A stretch of DNA of 64,000 nt from Salminus brasiliensis (lineage: Eukaryota; Chordata; Actinopteri; Characiformes; Bryconidae): contig NC_132891.1 in assembly GCF_030463535.1 (NCBI RefSeq), forward strand, positions 10,466,949 to 10,530,948, in the 5' to 3' direction. Below the pieces are notes generated by a model. That model was not told the origin of the DNA. It ran no database searches and was given only the letters and a program-made list of their open reading frames with translations. Every line of letters begins with the position of its first letter. The first letter of the stretch is position 1. This document shows positions 12,201-27,200 of this stretch, piece by piece. A program made the translations under genes and the position numbers.

Positions 12201-15200
12201 TAGCAGTTTATAAGAATCTGTCGCTACTGATGTATTTAGTCTGTGATTACATTTATTGTTATAAATATTGTGTATCACGAAAAAGTCTTATAGTATACCA
12301 TATTGCCCAGCCCTACTTGAGTTTTTTTTAAGGGGTTCTTCAATTTGAAACCTCTTAAGGTTTTTTACGGAACCTTCAAGTAACCTTTTTTCGAAGGATT
12401 CTCAAAGCACTTTAACCCCTTAACACTTACTTTGAGACTTATGACACACTATGATGTATTACTCAGTAACTACAAGGACTTCTGTACAAACTGGTGGGGC
12501 TATTCTTTGGTAATGGAGGTTTGTAGGTTAGGTTCTAGGTGTTTCAAGGGGTTAAGAGGTTCCTCCACAGTTTTAAAGTAAAGAACCTCCAGAAGCTGCC
12601 TGCATCACATTTAAAACTCTTGTGACGTTGGTCACAAAGCCAAGAATGGACCAGCCCCTCCATACTTGATGGCAATGGTCGAAAGCCAATCTGTACCAAG
12701 AGGCCTTTGAGCTTCAAGTACGGCTCGGCTTGAGCCGCCATCCTTTAAGATCCATGGAAGACAAGCGTCCAGGCTTTTTTTTTTGTCCCGGCACTGAAGT
12801 GGTGAAACGAACTTCCCCAGGGGGTTCGACTGGCCGTCTTCAAATGCTGACTGAAGACCCAGCTCTTTCAAGAGTATGTAAATCAGCACTTACTAAGGCT
12901 ACGATTGTACTCATGTCTTACTTGACACTACACTCAGACAAAGTGTAGGATATGGTGCGTGTTGTGTATCTAGGTGTCCACATTGACGTTTATATTTGGC
13001 AGCATCCAGCTGGAGCTATCTTGGATTCTAGCCTATACAAACTAGCTAAAGGTATTTTCTGAGTAAACAGTGAAGCTCTTTCGGAAGTCACTCTGGATAA
13101 GAGTGTCTGCTAAATGCTAAATGTAAATAAATACTAATCAAATTCATTTTTTTACTCTATTCCATACCTGGAATCGGATCATGACGTGGGTGACTTTCGT
13201 CTTGCGGTCCACATTTTCATGCTTCTCCTCATTAGTGAGAACAGACAGCACAAAATCTCCAGGCTTGCTCTGACTCTCTCTCACCAGAAAGCTGCCAGGT
13301 TTGCCCTTGTCCGTGAGGAGCTTCTCAGCATCCCTCCCTGAGAGATGCCCATGGTACCACCTGAAAGAACAGGTAACAGGGTAGAGGTATGGATGGATCT
13401 ATTCTATAAGGCCATGTAGACAACCCGTTTCACTCACAGTTATGCCAACATAAGATTAGGGTCATTAAATTAACATATTGATTATGTTATTATTGAGTAA
13501 TCTATTGATTTTTTTGAGGACTAATTTAGGTAATACATTTTTTAAAGGCCAGACAAAAATGGACTTAACAGAACAATAACAAACCATATATGGACAGATT
13601 TCTTTAACAATTTATTAAAAAATAACATACACTACCGGTCAAAAGTTTTAAGACACCCCCAATGTTTTTAGGCTGTACATAACGAGGCTTCAGCTTATAT
13701 TACCGAGCTTTTATGTCCACTTAATAATGTAAGATCACTGAGGTCCTCCACTCAAGGGTTATTGATTGTTCCACAAATTAAACTAAAGTTAAAGGGTGAT
13801 CAGGCTTTTGCAGCTTATGCTCCCAGACTGTGGAAAGATCTCCCTACTGACATCAGACTTTTTAAAGAAACGTTTAAAGACTCATTTTCATTCTCTTGCT
13901 TTTAGTAGTGTCTGAGTTTGTGATATTGACTTTTTGATTCCCTGATCTTGTTTTTGATTATTTTATGTACTTTTATACATGTATTTATTTTATTTTGCCT
14001 GTAAAGCACTTTGTGAGATGCTCTGGAAAAGTGCTATATAAATAAAGATGACTTACTTTAGTAGCCCACTGGCAGCGTTTAATGGCTATGGCAAGCCTGC
14101 TTTTCTTTTTTTGCCGTTTTAGCAATGGCTTTCTTACTGATACTCCACCTGTCAAACCTGCAAGTCCTCTCTTCACAATGGAAACTGGACATGGTCCAGT
14201 GTTAATCTGTGCTACAAGATGTTGCCATGTGAGCCGCCTATCACACAAGCTGTCTTAAACGTATCTTCTGATGCTGTTGTGGATTTGGGTCAGTAAGACG
14301 TCACATTTCTTTTTTGATGGTGTATGATGGTGGGTTCACAACGCTCTGGCTTTATCTGGAATTTCTCTAAAGGAAAGAGCTCCACCTTTAAGAGTAAGAA
14401 TGCTCTATCTGTGTTTCTTGGTTAATTGATTTTGCCAGTCAGTATGACAGAAGTTCAGACATGTAGTGCTGTGTAAATACTGCAGTAAAGAGAGCAGTAA
14501 CACAGTCTGTTCCAACACTGCTTTTCCACAGACCCCTAAAATGAAAGGAACCCTTTTTTTTTACAGTTTACAGTATTTTCAGTTTGTAGTTATTTGCACC
14601 CCCAGCAGTTTACGGCTTACATTTGTACCATCTAAGGTCACTGGACTTTGTACCATCAGAGGTTAGAAACTTCACTTGAAGAGCTTATATGTCAACAAAA
14701 TCTGGAAAATAAGGGTGTTCAGACTCAGGTAAACAGGTAATTTGTAATAAGTAAGTTTATTCAAGTAATTCTGAGAAATGTTGAGGGCAAACAACTGAGA
14801 ACTGGTTCTCATAAATACACAGTGAATACTGTACACCCATGAGAACCAACCTCAAGCCTATTCTTTTCAGTGGATTAAGAGAAGGCTGAAGAGCTTTGCC
14901 ATGCGGTGTACATTTCAGCCGTGCACGGTGGTGAATATACGTTTGTGGTTGGAAAACTGACAAGTGTTTGTAGACAGCTCGCCTACATTATGCGACAGAT
15001 TTGTTCATGCGGAAAAGTGAATGTATGTGTGGGTGGCTGGCCTGGTTGTTTTCATTTAAAGGAAAAACCACAAAACCCGAGCTACCATAAATTGTGAGCA
15101 TTTTAGACCAGAAAGAAAAGATAACCGAGGCACCTCCGGGGCTTAGAAGCAAACCCAAACATTTCTGCATGCTAGTGGAAGTCACTCAGAGCAGAGATTC

Positions 15201-18200
15201 TGAAGTAAAAATAGCCGGCCTACATGTAAACATGGCATGCAAACACTCTGAAATGCAGATAAGTACAAGCTTGAAGGGAGCTCAGTCTTATTTCGTGGAC
15301 AAGCACAGAAACAGACAAGGAAGAGCCAGATGTTACTGCCTGTAGGTGCTTTTCAACTGTTCTAGCACTGTTCCAGGCAGTGGCCTTCTGCTTGGTTTGT
15401 GCACTAGAGGGCAGGGTTTCATATGTCCACAATATGTGTGTGTGTACGTGTGCAAACCTACTGCTGCTGTTCTACCTCTCAGATGTGGGGTCTTTGCAGT
15501 TGAGGGGGTATTTGAGCTCGATGATGTCTCCGTTCCTCTCCCGCAGAAGGTCATGCTGCTCTGTGTAGTACTGCACCAGCTCGGCCAGGGTGGCAAACTT
15601 CTCCCCTCCGTAAAGGTCATAGTAATCCCCGGAATTCTGGATCTTAATGTGGGTGACCTCATCGTTCCGTCTAATCGAGCGAAGGCGATGTGGTGGCAGT
15701 GTGGTAAATGAGACAAGGGGGAGGGTATTGATAGAAAAGACAGATAGGTTACAGTTCATAGCTGGGAAACAGAACCCACATCCAAAAACAGTGAAGAGGA
15801 AACCCATACCATTAATGGGTGCATTTACAGTTCAAACAAAGCTTGACTGCAGGCTAATAGACTGCGAACTGTTCAACATCTGCTACACTGTCTCCAATAA
15901 AATGCCATTATCTGCGCAATAAAATACACATGAATATACTCTACTGTTCAAAAGCTGGAATCAATTTTCATATATATTTTTTTTACCATGCAGCATTAAA
16001 TGGTTTCTATTACACAAAAGATACTGTAGATGCATTCAATATTTCACACATTTGACAGCAATGAAAATGTATTTAAGTTTAAATATCATGATGTAATCAT
16101 TTTTTTATATTGTTAATGCAGTATAATGCAGTTATTTGTCTCTAGGTGTGGTGCTTTTGGAATAGAGTGTATTATGGATATATATATTTTTTAAATTATA
16201 TATTTATTATATATAATTCTTTTTTAATTTACTCAATTTAACACAACACCATCTTATTAAAACTTATGAACAATTATGAAAATCAGGACACCTCAACAAA
16301 TTTGTCTTTTTTAACATAAACATTTGATCTTCATTTGAACAATATTGAGAGGTAATATACCTAAACACATACAACTGAAGAAAATCATTTATAAAATATA
16401 ATTTATGGAAATGCAGTTTTCTTATGAGGAAAAAGTTGGGACACCATATGCTCTAATAGTTGGTATTTCCCTCTCTGACTGAAATAATAAATAATATGAC
16501 TGTGTAAAAGTTTTTCCCGCTGCAGAATTCTTTTAGCTGTGTGATGTTTAAAGGGTTTCTTGCATGCAAATCACCCCACAGCATCTTAATAGGACTTGGC
16601 CATTCTAGAATTGTGTATTTCTTGTTAGTTTTACTGGATTTTGGGTCATCATTATGTTGCATGGTCCACCTCGCTTCATTTTTGGACACCCTCTGACACA
16701 ATTAATAATTCATAGCACATTCTATGATGGAGAGCTTGCCAGGCCTTGCTGCAGCAAAGCAGCCCCAAACCATCATATTTCCACCTCATTGCTTCACAGT
16801 TGGTGTTCTGTTTTTCATTTGCGGCAAACATGTCTTCTGCTTCTATGGCCAAATACTTAAACTTTGTCCAAAGCACACTGTTCCAGACGTCCTGGGCATT
16901 GTCTAAACGTTCTCTGGCAAACTTTAGTCGTGCCCTGATGTTTTCTGTCTGCCAAAAAGGCTTTCCTCCTTGCACACCTCCCATGAAAATCTGGATTGTT
17001 CAGTTTGTACTTTGACATCAACTGTGGCAGGCGCTACCTGTAGGTCTCGTGATGAGCTTAACGTCTAAACACTTGCTAATGTCCTAAATGTCCTAGGATG
17101 ACCTGACCTGGCCATGTTGCCAGTTGTTTTGAATGTTCTCCGCTTTTTAATTATTATTATTAAATGACTGTTCAGAGATCTTTTTAAACCCCTTCTCAGA
17201 CTCATCTGTATCTTCGCTCTGACCAAAAGCAAACCAAACTAAATGTCTGAGGTTTAATTAAGACCGGCTCATCCAGAATCACCTCTAACCATGTTCTAGT
17301 CATCTGCTGCTGATGTGCTGCAGCTGAGAGGATCATCAGTGATTCTCTGCCAGAACATCCTTACAGACTGGTTACAACCTCTATCAGCTGCTCCCGTCTG
17401 GCAGACGCTACAGAACTATGTCCACTAAGACTGTCAGACACAAGAACAGTTTTTACCCTCAGGCCATCACCTTCCTCAACAGCTGATTACCGTAATCAGT
17501 TACAGGCCATAGATACTACTAATAAACTCGTGTTGCTCTTATCCTACAGTTACTGCACTACTGCACCATTACTCATTTCATGTTTACACTGCTGTGGTTG
17601 CACAATATTTAACCTGTATAGTGTTGCACACTGCTATTTTGCTACACTGTATAGAAATGTCCTTGTATAGTATATGTATTCTGTGTATACTATTGTTCTC
17701 TGTATGTTGTGTATTGTCTGTAAATTATATGTAAAGTAGCTGTATATTATTACCACTAGACAGTCACTAACAGCACAAACAAATTCCTTGTGTGTATGAA
17801 CATACTTGGCCAATAAACCTGATTCTGATTCTAAGGTTGGACATTTTAACCAGTAACTAATGTGGTGGACAATAAAAGCAAAGACAAAGGACATGGGGTG
17901 TCGTAGCACATCACGAACACATCGCTGTACATATCTCACATAAGGGTTGACAGGTCTCCTTTGTGCTGGCATAATCAAACGCAGCACATAGCAGGAAGGA
18001 ACCAACACGAGAGATGCACTTTACCTTTGCACTGCGAGTTTCAATGTGCTGAGAACATGCTGAAGCTTCAAATGCCAACGTATGGAAAAAGTGAAAGAGA
18101 ACACCTGCGCAGATAATATCAGCTGGGCTCAGGCACCAAGCTACAAGCTCTTGCGCTGAGCTCTGATCATATCTAGCATGAGGAAACGTCAGTTCAGCAA

Positions 18201-21200
18201 ATACATGACCTCTTGTTTAGGCGCAATAAGCCAGTGCTGCAGATTGATTATGAGGACAGAGTGCTATGAAAGTGGAATAAATCCAATCTGTCTCCTCCTC
18301 ATCTCTCTCTTGCCTCGTCCATCCATCTCTATATGGGCTTGGCTCATAAATCGGCACTCTCTCCTGGGTGTAATTGCATTATAGCGGGAGCGGTGGAGCC
18401 AGGGCACGGCAGGCTCTCAGCGCCGGGGCCTAATGGCCGGAGGACTGCTGCAAATGAGCGGCCCATGCTGCTTGTCTGCGCGCTGTTCTAATGCAATCAC
18501 GGGGGCACGCGGCCAGACATGCCAAAAAGCCCCACCTGATCTCATCTACCTCTCTGTGCTCCCGTCTCTTCCACTCACATTTGCCTTAAAGTTAATAAAC
18601 AACAAGAGAAGGAAGGACCGTCATGGCCATATGAAATGAATGAATCTGTTAGAGACATGATGCATGACAAAGTCACCAAGGCAACTGGCTGCACTACAGA
18701 TATTCCAGTCCTCTGGGTTTGCACGATATGCACAAAACACTAAGCTCTCTCTATACCCAGCTCAATGTAGGGACTGCCATTTGCCTTGGACCATATTAGA
18801 ACGCACTGGTGGATCAGTAATTTGACATGCAAAAAATAGTCTGTATTGTTGTTATTATTATCAGCATAGTTTACTTCTGAGGAATCAAGGTGTTTCGAAA
18901 ATTCGTCAGAACGGGAACAATAGGCCACTCATCTGGGCCGGTGACTGGTCAGGAGACGGCTTATAGAATTTGGTTATTTTGGGCATTTGCATATAGTGCT
19001 GTCTGTTATCCCTGTATTGCAAATTAGATGTTGTGAAGGTTTAAGGCTGGGATGATGTTCTAGATGATGTTCTGGGCTGAGGCTCAACGGAATTTGACTT
19101 TGGTAGATACAGTGCACAAAAGTAGGCTTGGGACACCCACTAAATACAATGTAGGTCTTGTTTACTAGCTAAAGCTAAAGTTAGCATTCATACATATCCA
19201 GTATTAACAGTAATAACAACAAGAAAGGATGACCAGATTTCCAAACTGGAACCGAAAGATCCCAGCAATTAACAGAACACGTATGTAAAGCTTGAAGAAG
19301 CAATCAAATATCAGTGGAACAGGCTTTAGTGCCTCTTTAGAGTCCTTTATGTAGAGCAGTATTTACATTTAAGCCATTCAACTGACTCTCTAATTTAAAG
19401 TGACTTACATTTGAATGATATTATGAAGGTAGGAGAATGGAGCATTATGAGGCTTTCATTTTTTATATCAATTTTGTAGGTCGAATTGTCTCTTTTTCTC
19501 CCAGTTTGGTACTGCCAGTCAACCCACCCCTTCGTAGCTCCCCCTAGCTCTAGCAATACTACAGACATTAGGAGGTAAGGCCTTTTTAAACTTGCAGGGG
19601 CAGCTGACATGCTCTGAGGAAAGCGTTGGGTTCCCAGCTCCACCGCACTAGCTAACAGATGCCTGTGCTGGCTTTAACATATATTAAAGAATGACAAGGG
19701 GAGAGAGCACCATCTATGCACCTGGAGAAAGCAGGGCCAGTTGTGTACTTTCCCAGCTGGGGAATCAAACCGAAGTCTGCCACAGGGAGGGCGGTGGTGT
19801 TACCCACTACACTATACCAATAGGTACTATTTATGCTGCTCTTTAATCTGGGGTTTTTATCCAAAGCCAATTTACATTTGATCATGTTACACAGGTAGAT
19901 TTAGGAGTCTTGTCCAATGACTGCCTGTTACTGGTATAGGGTGGTGTGCTTGCCTGGCCAAGGAATCATCAACGTCAGTCTGGGGAGGGCAGTGTTGTTA
20001 CCTACTACACTACACTACACCAATCGCACTTCTCTAGTTTGCTTTTGTTAATTTGAACCAAAAGTAGTGATTTACATTAACGTTTACATGTACGACATTT
20101 AGCAGACGTTTTTATCTAGCTCAAAAACTGCCTAATCATTCGCTCTGAATATCCAAAACTAGTATCAATAGACTGAGAATTCAGGTCACTGCCTGAAATG
20201 AGCCACCCAATAACTCTAGTACAACCATTTGCAAGCATAACACAAATCCTAGAACCTAAATGTAGAGATGACTAAACTATGCAAAACCTCTAAAGACAAA
20301 CAAGACAAGTACAAATACTATATTTAGAAGGTACTAGTGAATTATTATTATTAGGTGTGCTTGACTCTTGATAGTAGTGCCTGTGGTGGCTGGTGGGCTC
20401 TGGAATTGTCAATCTACAGTACAGAAGGCAGATTTCATCACAGCTCTCATTTATACTCAGGCCTAGAGCTGAGCGATATGGAAACAAATTGGTATCACGA
20501 TATTTAAAGACATTTTTTATGATACAATATTTAGCGCAATATTTCATCATGTAGACAAAATGTACCAACAGTGTAAAATAAAAAAAAATATTCAAATATC
20601 AAAATATGCTGCATTTAATGAAATAAAACTGATTACATTCTTGGTAACAAACTTGCAGTTAATCGGTGTTCTTTAAGCACTGATGATATTCACAATACAC
20701 TCATAAAATCATATTGTGTACCACGGTAACAAAATTTCTAACGATACAATTAAATATTGTCATATTACCCAGCTCTACTCAGGCCCTCAACCTTCTGAAT
20801 CGCTCCTGAGAACTAGATTCTGCTAGTCCTAATTTGTAAGGCCAGGTGCCTTGGTACTCGGTTTGAATATGTGTAAATTGATCAGTTGCCAGAACCGGGT
20901 TCACTAGTCAGTAGTCACCTTTGCCTTCTAGTTCTGCTTTTCTACTTCAATCAACACAGGAACCATCAATCTGGGCTAAGTATTATCAACTATTAATTTC
21001 ACTTCCTTTTTTGCTCTTATCTACATTATGTGCTTGTCAATTACTGTGGGTACCTCCCACAGCTTTCCTGATGCAGAAAACATACGTCTAGTGACCATCT
21101 CCCCTCCACTTTCAAACCACTGACCTGCTGTGGTGGCTGGTGGGCTCTGAAATTGCTTCATCACAGACTCCATCACAGCCCTCACATCTACTCAGGCCCT

Positions 21201-24200
21201 CAACAGTCTGGCCCTGACAGAGACTTGGATCACTCCTGAGTACTCGGCAACTGAGAACTGCCCTTTCATTCTCTCATTCTCTCAACATGTGAAGTTTGCC
21301 ACAGACTTAAAGAACTCGAAAATGTGCCAGTGGCTCCTTGAGTGCCTCTATACATGAGAAAAAGCACGAAAAACTGCTTTTCCATGGATGTTGGAATAGT
21401 TACCCACATGTGGATTTGTATAGGATTAATCTAAACAGTGCACTAAAGTAGGCTTGGGACACCCACTAAATACAATGTAGGTCTTGTTTACTAGCTAAAG
21501 CTAAAGTTAGCATTCATTCATATCCAGTATTAACAGTAATAACAACAAGAAAGGATGACCAGATTTCCAAACTGGAACCGAAAGATCCCAGCAATTAACA
21601 GAACACGTATGTAAAGCTTGAAGAAGCAATCAAATATCAGTGGAACAGGCTTTAGTGCCTCTTTAGAGTCCTTTATGTAGAGCAGTATTTACATTTAAGC
21701 CATTCAACTGACTCTCTAATTTAAAGTGACTTACATTTGAATTATATTATGAAGGTAGGAGAATGGAGTATTATGAGGCTTTAATTTTTTATATTAATTT
21801 TGTAGGTCGAATTGTCTCTTTTTCTCCCAGTTTGGTACTGCCAGTCAACCCACCCCTTCGTAGCTCCCCCTAGCTCTAGCAATACTCCAGACATTAGGAG
21901 GTAAGGCCTCTTTTCAAACTTGCCGGGCAGCTGACATGCTCTGAGGAAAGTGTTGGGTTTACCACTTTTGAATAAGGTAACAAAGGAATAATTATTCTTA
22001 AGAACAACCGATGACGGCGTGAGGTGTCCTAAGTTTTACCTGAAATGTAACTGAATGACAATCCAAGCATCTGTAAAGCATCTGTAAAGCATCTACAGCG
22101 GACAAACCAAGAATTAAAAAAAAAACTGAACATTCACACTCTGATCTAGCTGGCCTTTAGGCCTGAGAGAAGACAGACAGGCCTATCTAGCTCTGGCACT
22201 CTGAACCAAGGACGCCTGCTCACTAATTTTATCTTTACAGCAACATGAGTTCATCATTGATTTTACTGCCAGAGCCAGGCTCGGCAGAAATGAGAGGAGA
22301 GGAACACAATAACGCTATTGAGTCACTCCACATGTCCCTGTTTAACCGTTTCCTTCCTCAGCGCATAAAACGTCCTGCACATCCACACATACACACACAC
22401 ACACACAGGCCTGGCTGCCTGGAGGGCCATCCATTTCACACCACCGTCCTGTCTGCTCGGGTCTGGTCTGGTCTAGCCTAGCTGCAACAGTGCTGACTTA
22501 GAGAGAGTTAGGGAGAGTTTAGGTTTGCACAATGCATTTTCTCTCCGAGTCGATTTCTAAAAATCCATAAACAGACACAGCACTCCGCTAGCTGAGGCAA
22601 TCCCACATTACATAATGCACAGCTGAAAAAAAACAGCAAAAGAAAATCCATACACACCACCCGAGCAACGTTCACTTCACATCGCTGGTGCTGAGCGGGA
22701 AACACCATCAAACTTTAACCAGAAGTGACATATCGAAGCTGAAAACATTAACCAGAGGTAACATGTTTAGCCTGCTTTTCCACTGTGGATTGAAAACAGG
22801 TTCACAAGGTCATTTCCTTCAGCTCTGCTGTGTTAGCCCGAACACCATCACCTGGCCCTGATACATGACACATGTAAAAAAAAAACTGCACTTTTAGCGT
22901 GCAAGCTGTTTGTCTGACTCCACGCTCGGCTACATCCTCTCTGAACGTGCTCCTGAGCTGTTAACAATAGAGCAAAGCCGGGACTGCAGTCTCCACCCAG
23001 GAAAAGCAGAGGGAAGGAGATAAGATAGAGTGAGATGCATGGAGGAGAAGATAATGCTCTGCTGGAATCCCCCAGTGTCCATTTGGGCCTCAAAAAAACA
23101 CCAGGCCCTTATCTAATAATGCTCTTTTAAGGCGAGACTTTCCTAATGCCTTTGTAATTACCTTCTCCTCTCCCGCTTGAAAGAAGCTTACTTGCTTTTC
23201 GATTGAAACTAATTGTCTATGGCAGTGATAGCTTAGCAGGGTAGTGTTTTACTTCTGGATGGCTGTAGACTGTAGAGAGACATGGAAATAGCTAGAAGTA
23301 GCAGGCCTACATCATGCTTTTACAGTCTTTTCAATGTCATTCAATGTCAACAGTTAGCTAACGGTCTATTCTCCACAACTTAGTAGAACAAGCTGTACTA
23401 GCATAAAGCATCAGAAACAAGTTTATTAATCGTCTTTCATCAATAACGACAGAATTGCCTCTTTGTGAAACCCTTAAATAAACCTTTCACTCATTAGGAA
23501 GTCTTGTTTTTCACTTATGTCATTTTCTAGTATTGTGTTTTTAGTAGATTTTAGTCTCCAACCTATTTGCACTGGTAAGAGATCCATTCTTTGTGTGGAC
23601 AACCAAGCACAACTATAAGACAGTATGTGTTTCTTTCGTTTTTTAATGTTTATCATTATCAAAAAAAGAAAAAAAGAAAGAAAAGAAAGAAAACCTTAAT
23701 TTTTTAATTATTTACAACAAGTAATTAACATTAGTGATGTCCGGATCAGGGTACTTCCCTTACGTTCTACAGAAATGACGCTAAAACTGTCCGCCATGTT
23801 GTCAAACTTGCAACCAGAGTCTGATACATAGAGACCAGAGGCAGCGCCAGACTCAACTGGTACTCAATTGGTAAATCTGCGCCCTTCACCCAGAACAAGT
23901 GTAGTTCAGACCACCTTCATTGAGCTTACAGCACAGAAGCAAAACGGATACTCCTCTGGATTCCCAGTTTGTCCAGTGGGTGCAGTGTTTTGACAGTAAA
24001 AGTGCAGTTCACTACAGCTCAGCTACGGCATGTACTGAACAAAAAGGGCGCCATGCAGGTCCTGCTCCAGCTAAGGCTGTCAGTCACTTCATTTCTAGGT
24101 GCAACCCTGCATTCTTGTGATACGACACAAGACAAAAATGATTTCTATATATAGATACAGATAAAAATGTGCCAGTATTAGAGCAGGGAAACCTAAGTGT

Positions 24201-27200
24201 TGAGAAAAATGAGGTGGGCTGTTTTGTCATTGAATGGTCAGAGCTACACATCCTACATATACTGCAACCAGCCAGCAGAGGCGCTAGACCTGTGGTTTGT
24301 TCCCTTTTGACAGACATTGTGCTGTTCGTGCTTTCTATAGTCATTGTTTTTATGAGAAATGCACAGTTTGACTTCTATTAGAATCCTGGGAGTGTCATGT
24401 AAGATGTGTTTTTACGTTCACATTGAAGTAGTAAGTAGAAGCAGTGTTTACAGGAGCTATGCAGAACTGTTTGTTGAATTTTTCAGTTTTCTCCCAATCT
24501 GGTACCGCCAATTAACCCACCCTTTTGTAGCCACACCCAGCACCATCAACGCTCCCAACTCGTCCTAACACGTCTCCTCCGATACATGGAAAGCCAGCCA
24601 CCGCCTCTTTTGAACTGCCATCAATGGGGCACTGCGGGGAAGCCGACATGTTCAGAGGAAAGTGCCGGGTTCCCAGCTCCACCACACCAGCTAACAGACT
24701 CCTGTGCCATCCAATATTGCTGGTGATGAGCGACGAGGTGAAAGAGCGCCTTCTACCCACCCAGTGAGACACGGTTCATATAAATTACAGCATGTTTTTG
24801 TTAGCACTGAAAATAACTGACTTCTAAAATAAGCCTGTACAATATTTGGACATGACCGTACATTTTTTTTAGCTGACTTTAATATTGAATATTGTGTTTA
24901 CTTAGTGAGGAGAGCCCATAAATGAGAACAAGCTGGAATGTTGACTTGTTTAAAAGCAGTGGTTTTATTTATCTAGGATAAAAAAATGTAATTCTAATTT
25001 TAATTATTTTATTTTTAACTATTTAATTTATTATGCTATTATGTTATCAATATATCAGTGGTGTAAAATGACATTAATATAACTGATCTCAATTATTTCT
25101 GGGATGATATATCGCAGATAATCCCCCCCCCCCCCCCCCAAAAAAAAAAAAAAAATTAATCGTGACAGGCCTTCTCTAAAATAATAAATAAATTAGACTG
25201 AATGAAAGCTCTGTCCTTTTCTGTGCCCGGCTTCCTTTCTGGCTAAATCTGAAAATGAGAGTGAACTGGAAAGTTCAACTGATTATGTAAATTCTTATGT
25301 CCCGGTCGGCACAGAGGACTGTCCAAACAATGCCCGTTTGGTAAGAATTATTGGAGCAGAACGTAAATGCTTGGAGAGGATCCAGCGTGGCAAAGATTAA
25401 CTTTTTCCATCGCTGATTGATCTTAAAAGCCACTAATAATCTTACATGTGGACGATCTGAGCTGTGGAGTCCTGTATGTATGACCAAATTAAAACTGTAA
25501 ATTATGATTCCTCCATTACCGATACTGAGCACACAAGCACCTAATTACGCAACTGCCCCTGCCACAGTAAAGCCACTCCACTGCTCCATACCCAGTTCAG
25601 AGATTCTGTTCACCGCACAGTTATTACATCATCTTTTCAATCCTTTTCAATGGCCTTACACAAGCCAGTGTGTCCTTGCCTCCTATTCAGGAGAAAATTA
25701 GAGTGTATAAATCAGGCAGAGAGTAGCCAGGACAGAGCTGTGGTGGAGCCGTGCCACGTGGTGCCAATCTCCTGGGAGCATTACACACAGCGCGAAGCTT
25801 CACCGCCACAGCCACAGGCCGCAGGTCAGGGGTTCTGCGGGCTCCTCAGCTTAAAGCTATTAAGGGCTACCACTGCTGCTTCCCTGCCAGCAGCCCGAGC
25901 ACACAGACTTCTCCCTCTTGCCTGCTCTCTGTTGCTCTTTCTTCCTCTCCATTCACTCTTCAGTCTAACAGCTGCCATAGCACGTAGCACTGTCCACTTA
26001 ACCGAACTCAACTGGAACGCTTCCTCTGACATCCTGGAAAGTGTGAAACAGTCAACTGGTGACAGAGTTAAGCCAAAATGTAAATGGACATAATTTTCGC
26101 CTTACCTCAACCACAGTCAATCAGCCAAGAAGCCAAGAAGTTGGTCCTTTTTGGAACCAAAAGTGGTTCTAAGGCCTCTCTCAAAGAACCACTCCATGCC
26201 TTAAACCAAGTACTCACACACATGCCTTAAACCATCCTGATTTGTTCAGTTATCTTAAACAGGTATGCTAAGTCAGTCCTGAAGCGGTATGGTGGAAAAT
26301 GGAGTACCTCATTTAAATAAACAATCAACAACCTATTTAAACAAATATAGAAAAAGTACATTATAATTCAAAGAAATGAAAACATGCACAAATGGGCATT
26401 ATGCCAACAAGGAAACCAAGGCCAAACCCTCACTCTAACCAAACCTGAAGTGAGAAACCCAGGTGCCATAGCTGACACTTGACCTTTCTTCACAGGGTAC
26501 AATGCCAGCATACTGATCCATGCTTTTTGCTTTTCTTCGCTCTTACTGTGGCATTTTTACCAGGTTACCTAAATTACTACTGATAACACAACTTCAACCT
26601 CCAGCTTCCAGAGAATTAAGAAGATCTTCAAAGAAAGAGCCCATTAACACTGATTCTACAATCATTCAGTCGACTGTAAAGTTCTTAAAGGGCACTACAT
26701 GAATAAAAGTATTGGGACACCTGCCATTCCACCATTCCTTGTTTCCTCTTAAATCAAGAGTATTAAAAGGGTTTATCCTGCTATTGCTGGAGTAACTGAA
26801 GACTTTCTACTAGATTGTGGGGCATTAACATGAGGATTTGATTGCATTCAGTGACAAGAGCATTAGTCAGGTCAGGACGTTGGATGATCACCACCCCACC
26901 TCATACTCAACTCCCCAACTCATCCCAAAAGTATTGGATGGAGCACCACCATCAATTCAGAGAACACAGCTCAATGCTGGGGAGCGTTATACCCTCTAGC
27001 CTGCTCCTGGCTCTGCAGGGACTAGACAAGCAGGATGTGTGTGCATTTGTGTCACATCTGTGTCAGCAATAGGTGCAACTTAGGGATAGCTGAATGCATT
27101 CATTAGAAGTAGTGTCCACAAACATTTGGACATATATTTGGACATATAGTGTACTTCAGTAGGTTAGGATTTCAGGTGGTTCTTCTCATAATCATGACTG

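Noticed and set aside
19111..21959. Two ~520-bp direct repeats as LTRs of a retrovirus-like element
   Set aside because: Ends are not TG...CA, there is no primer-binding site or gag/pol between them, and the repeat contains part of a SINE.
25650..26093. 147-codon plus-strand open frame in a GC-rich stretch
   Set aside because: No domain, no initiation or splice context, and biased composition; another frame is also open there.
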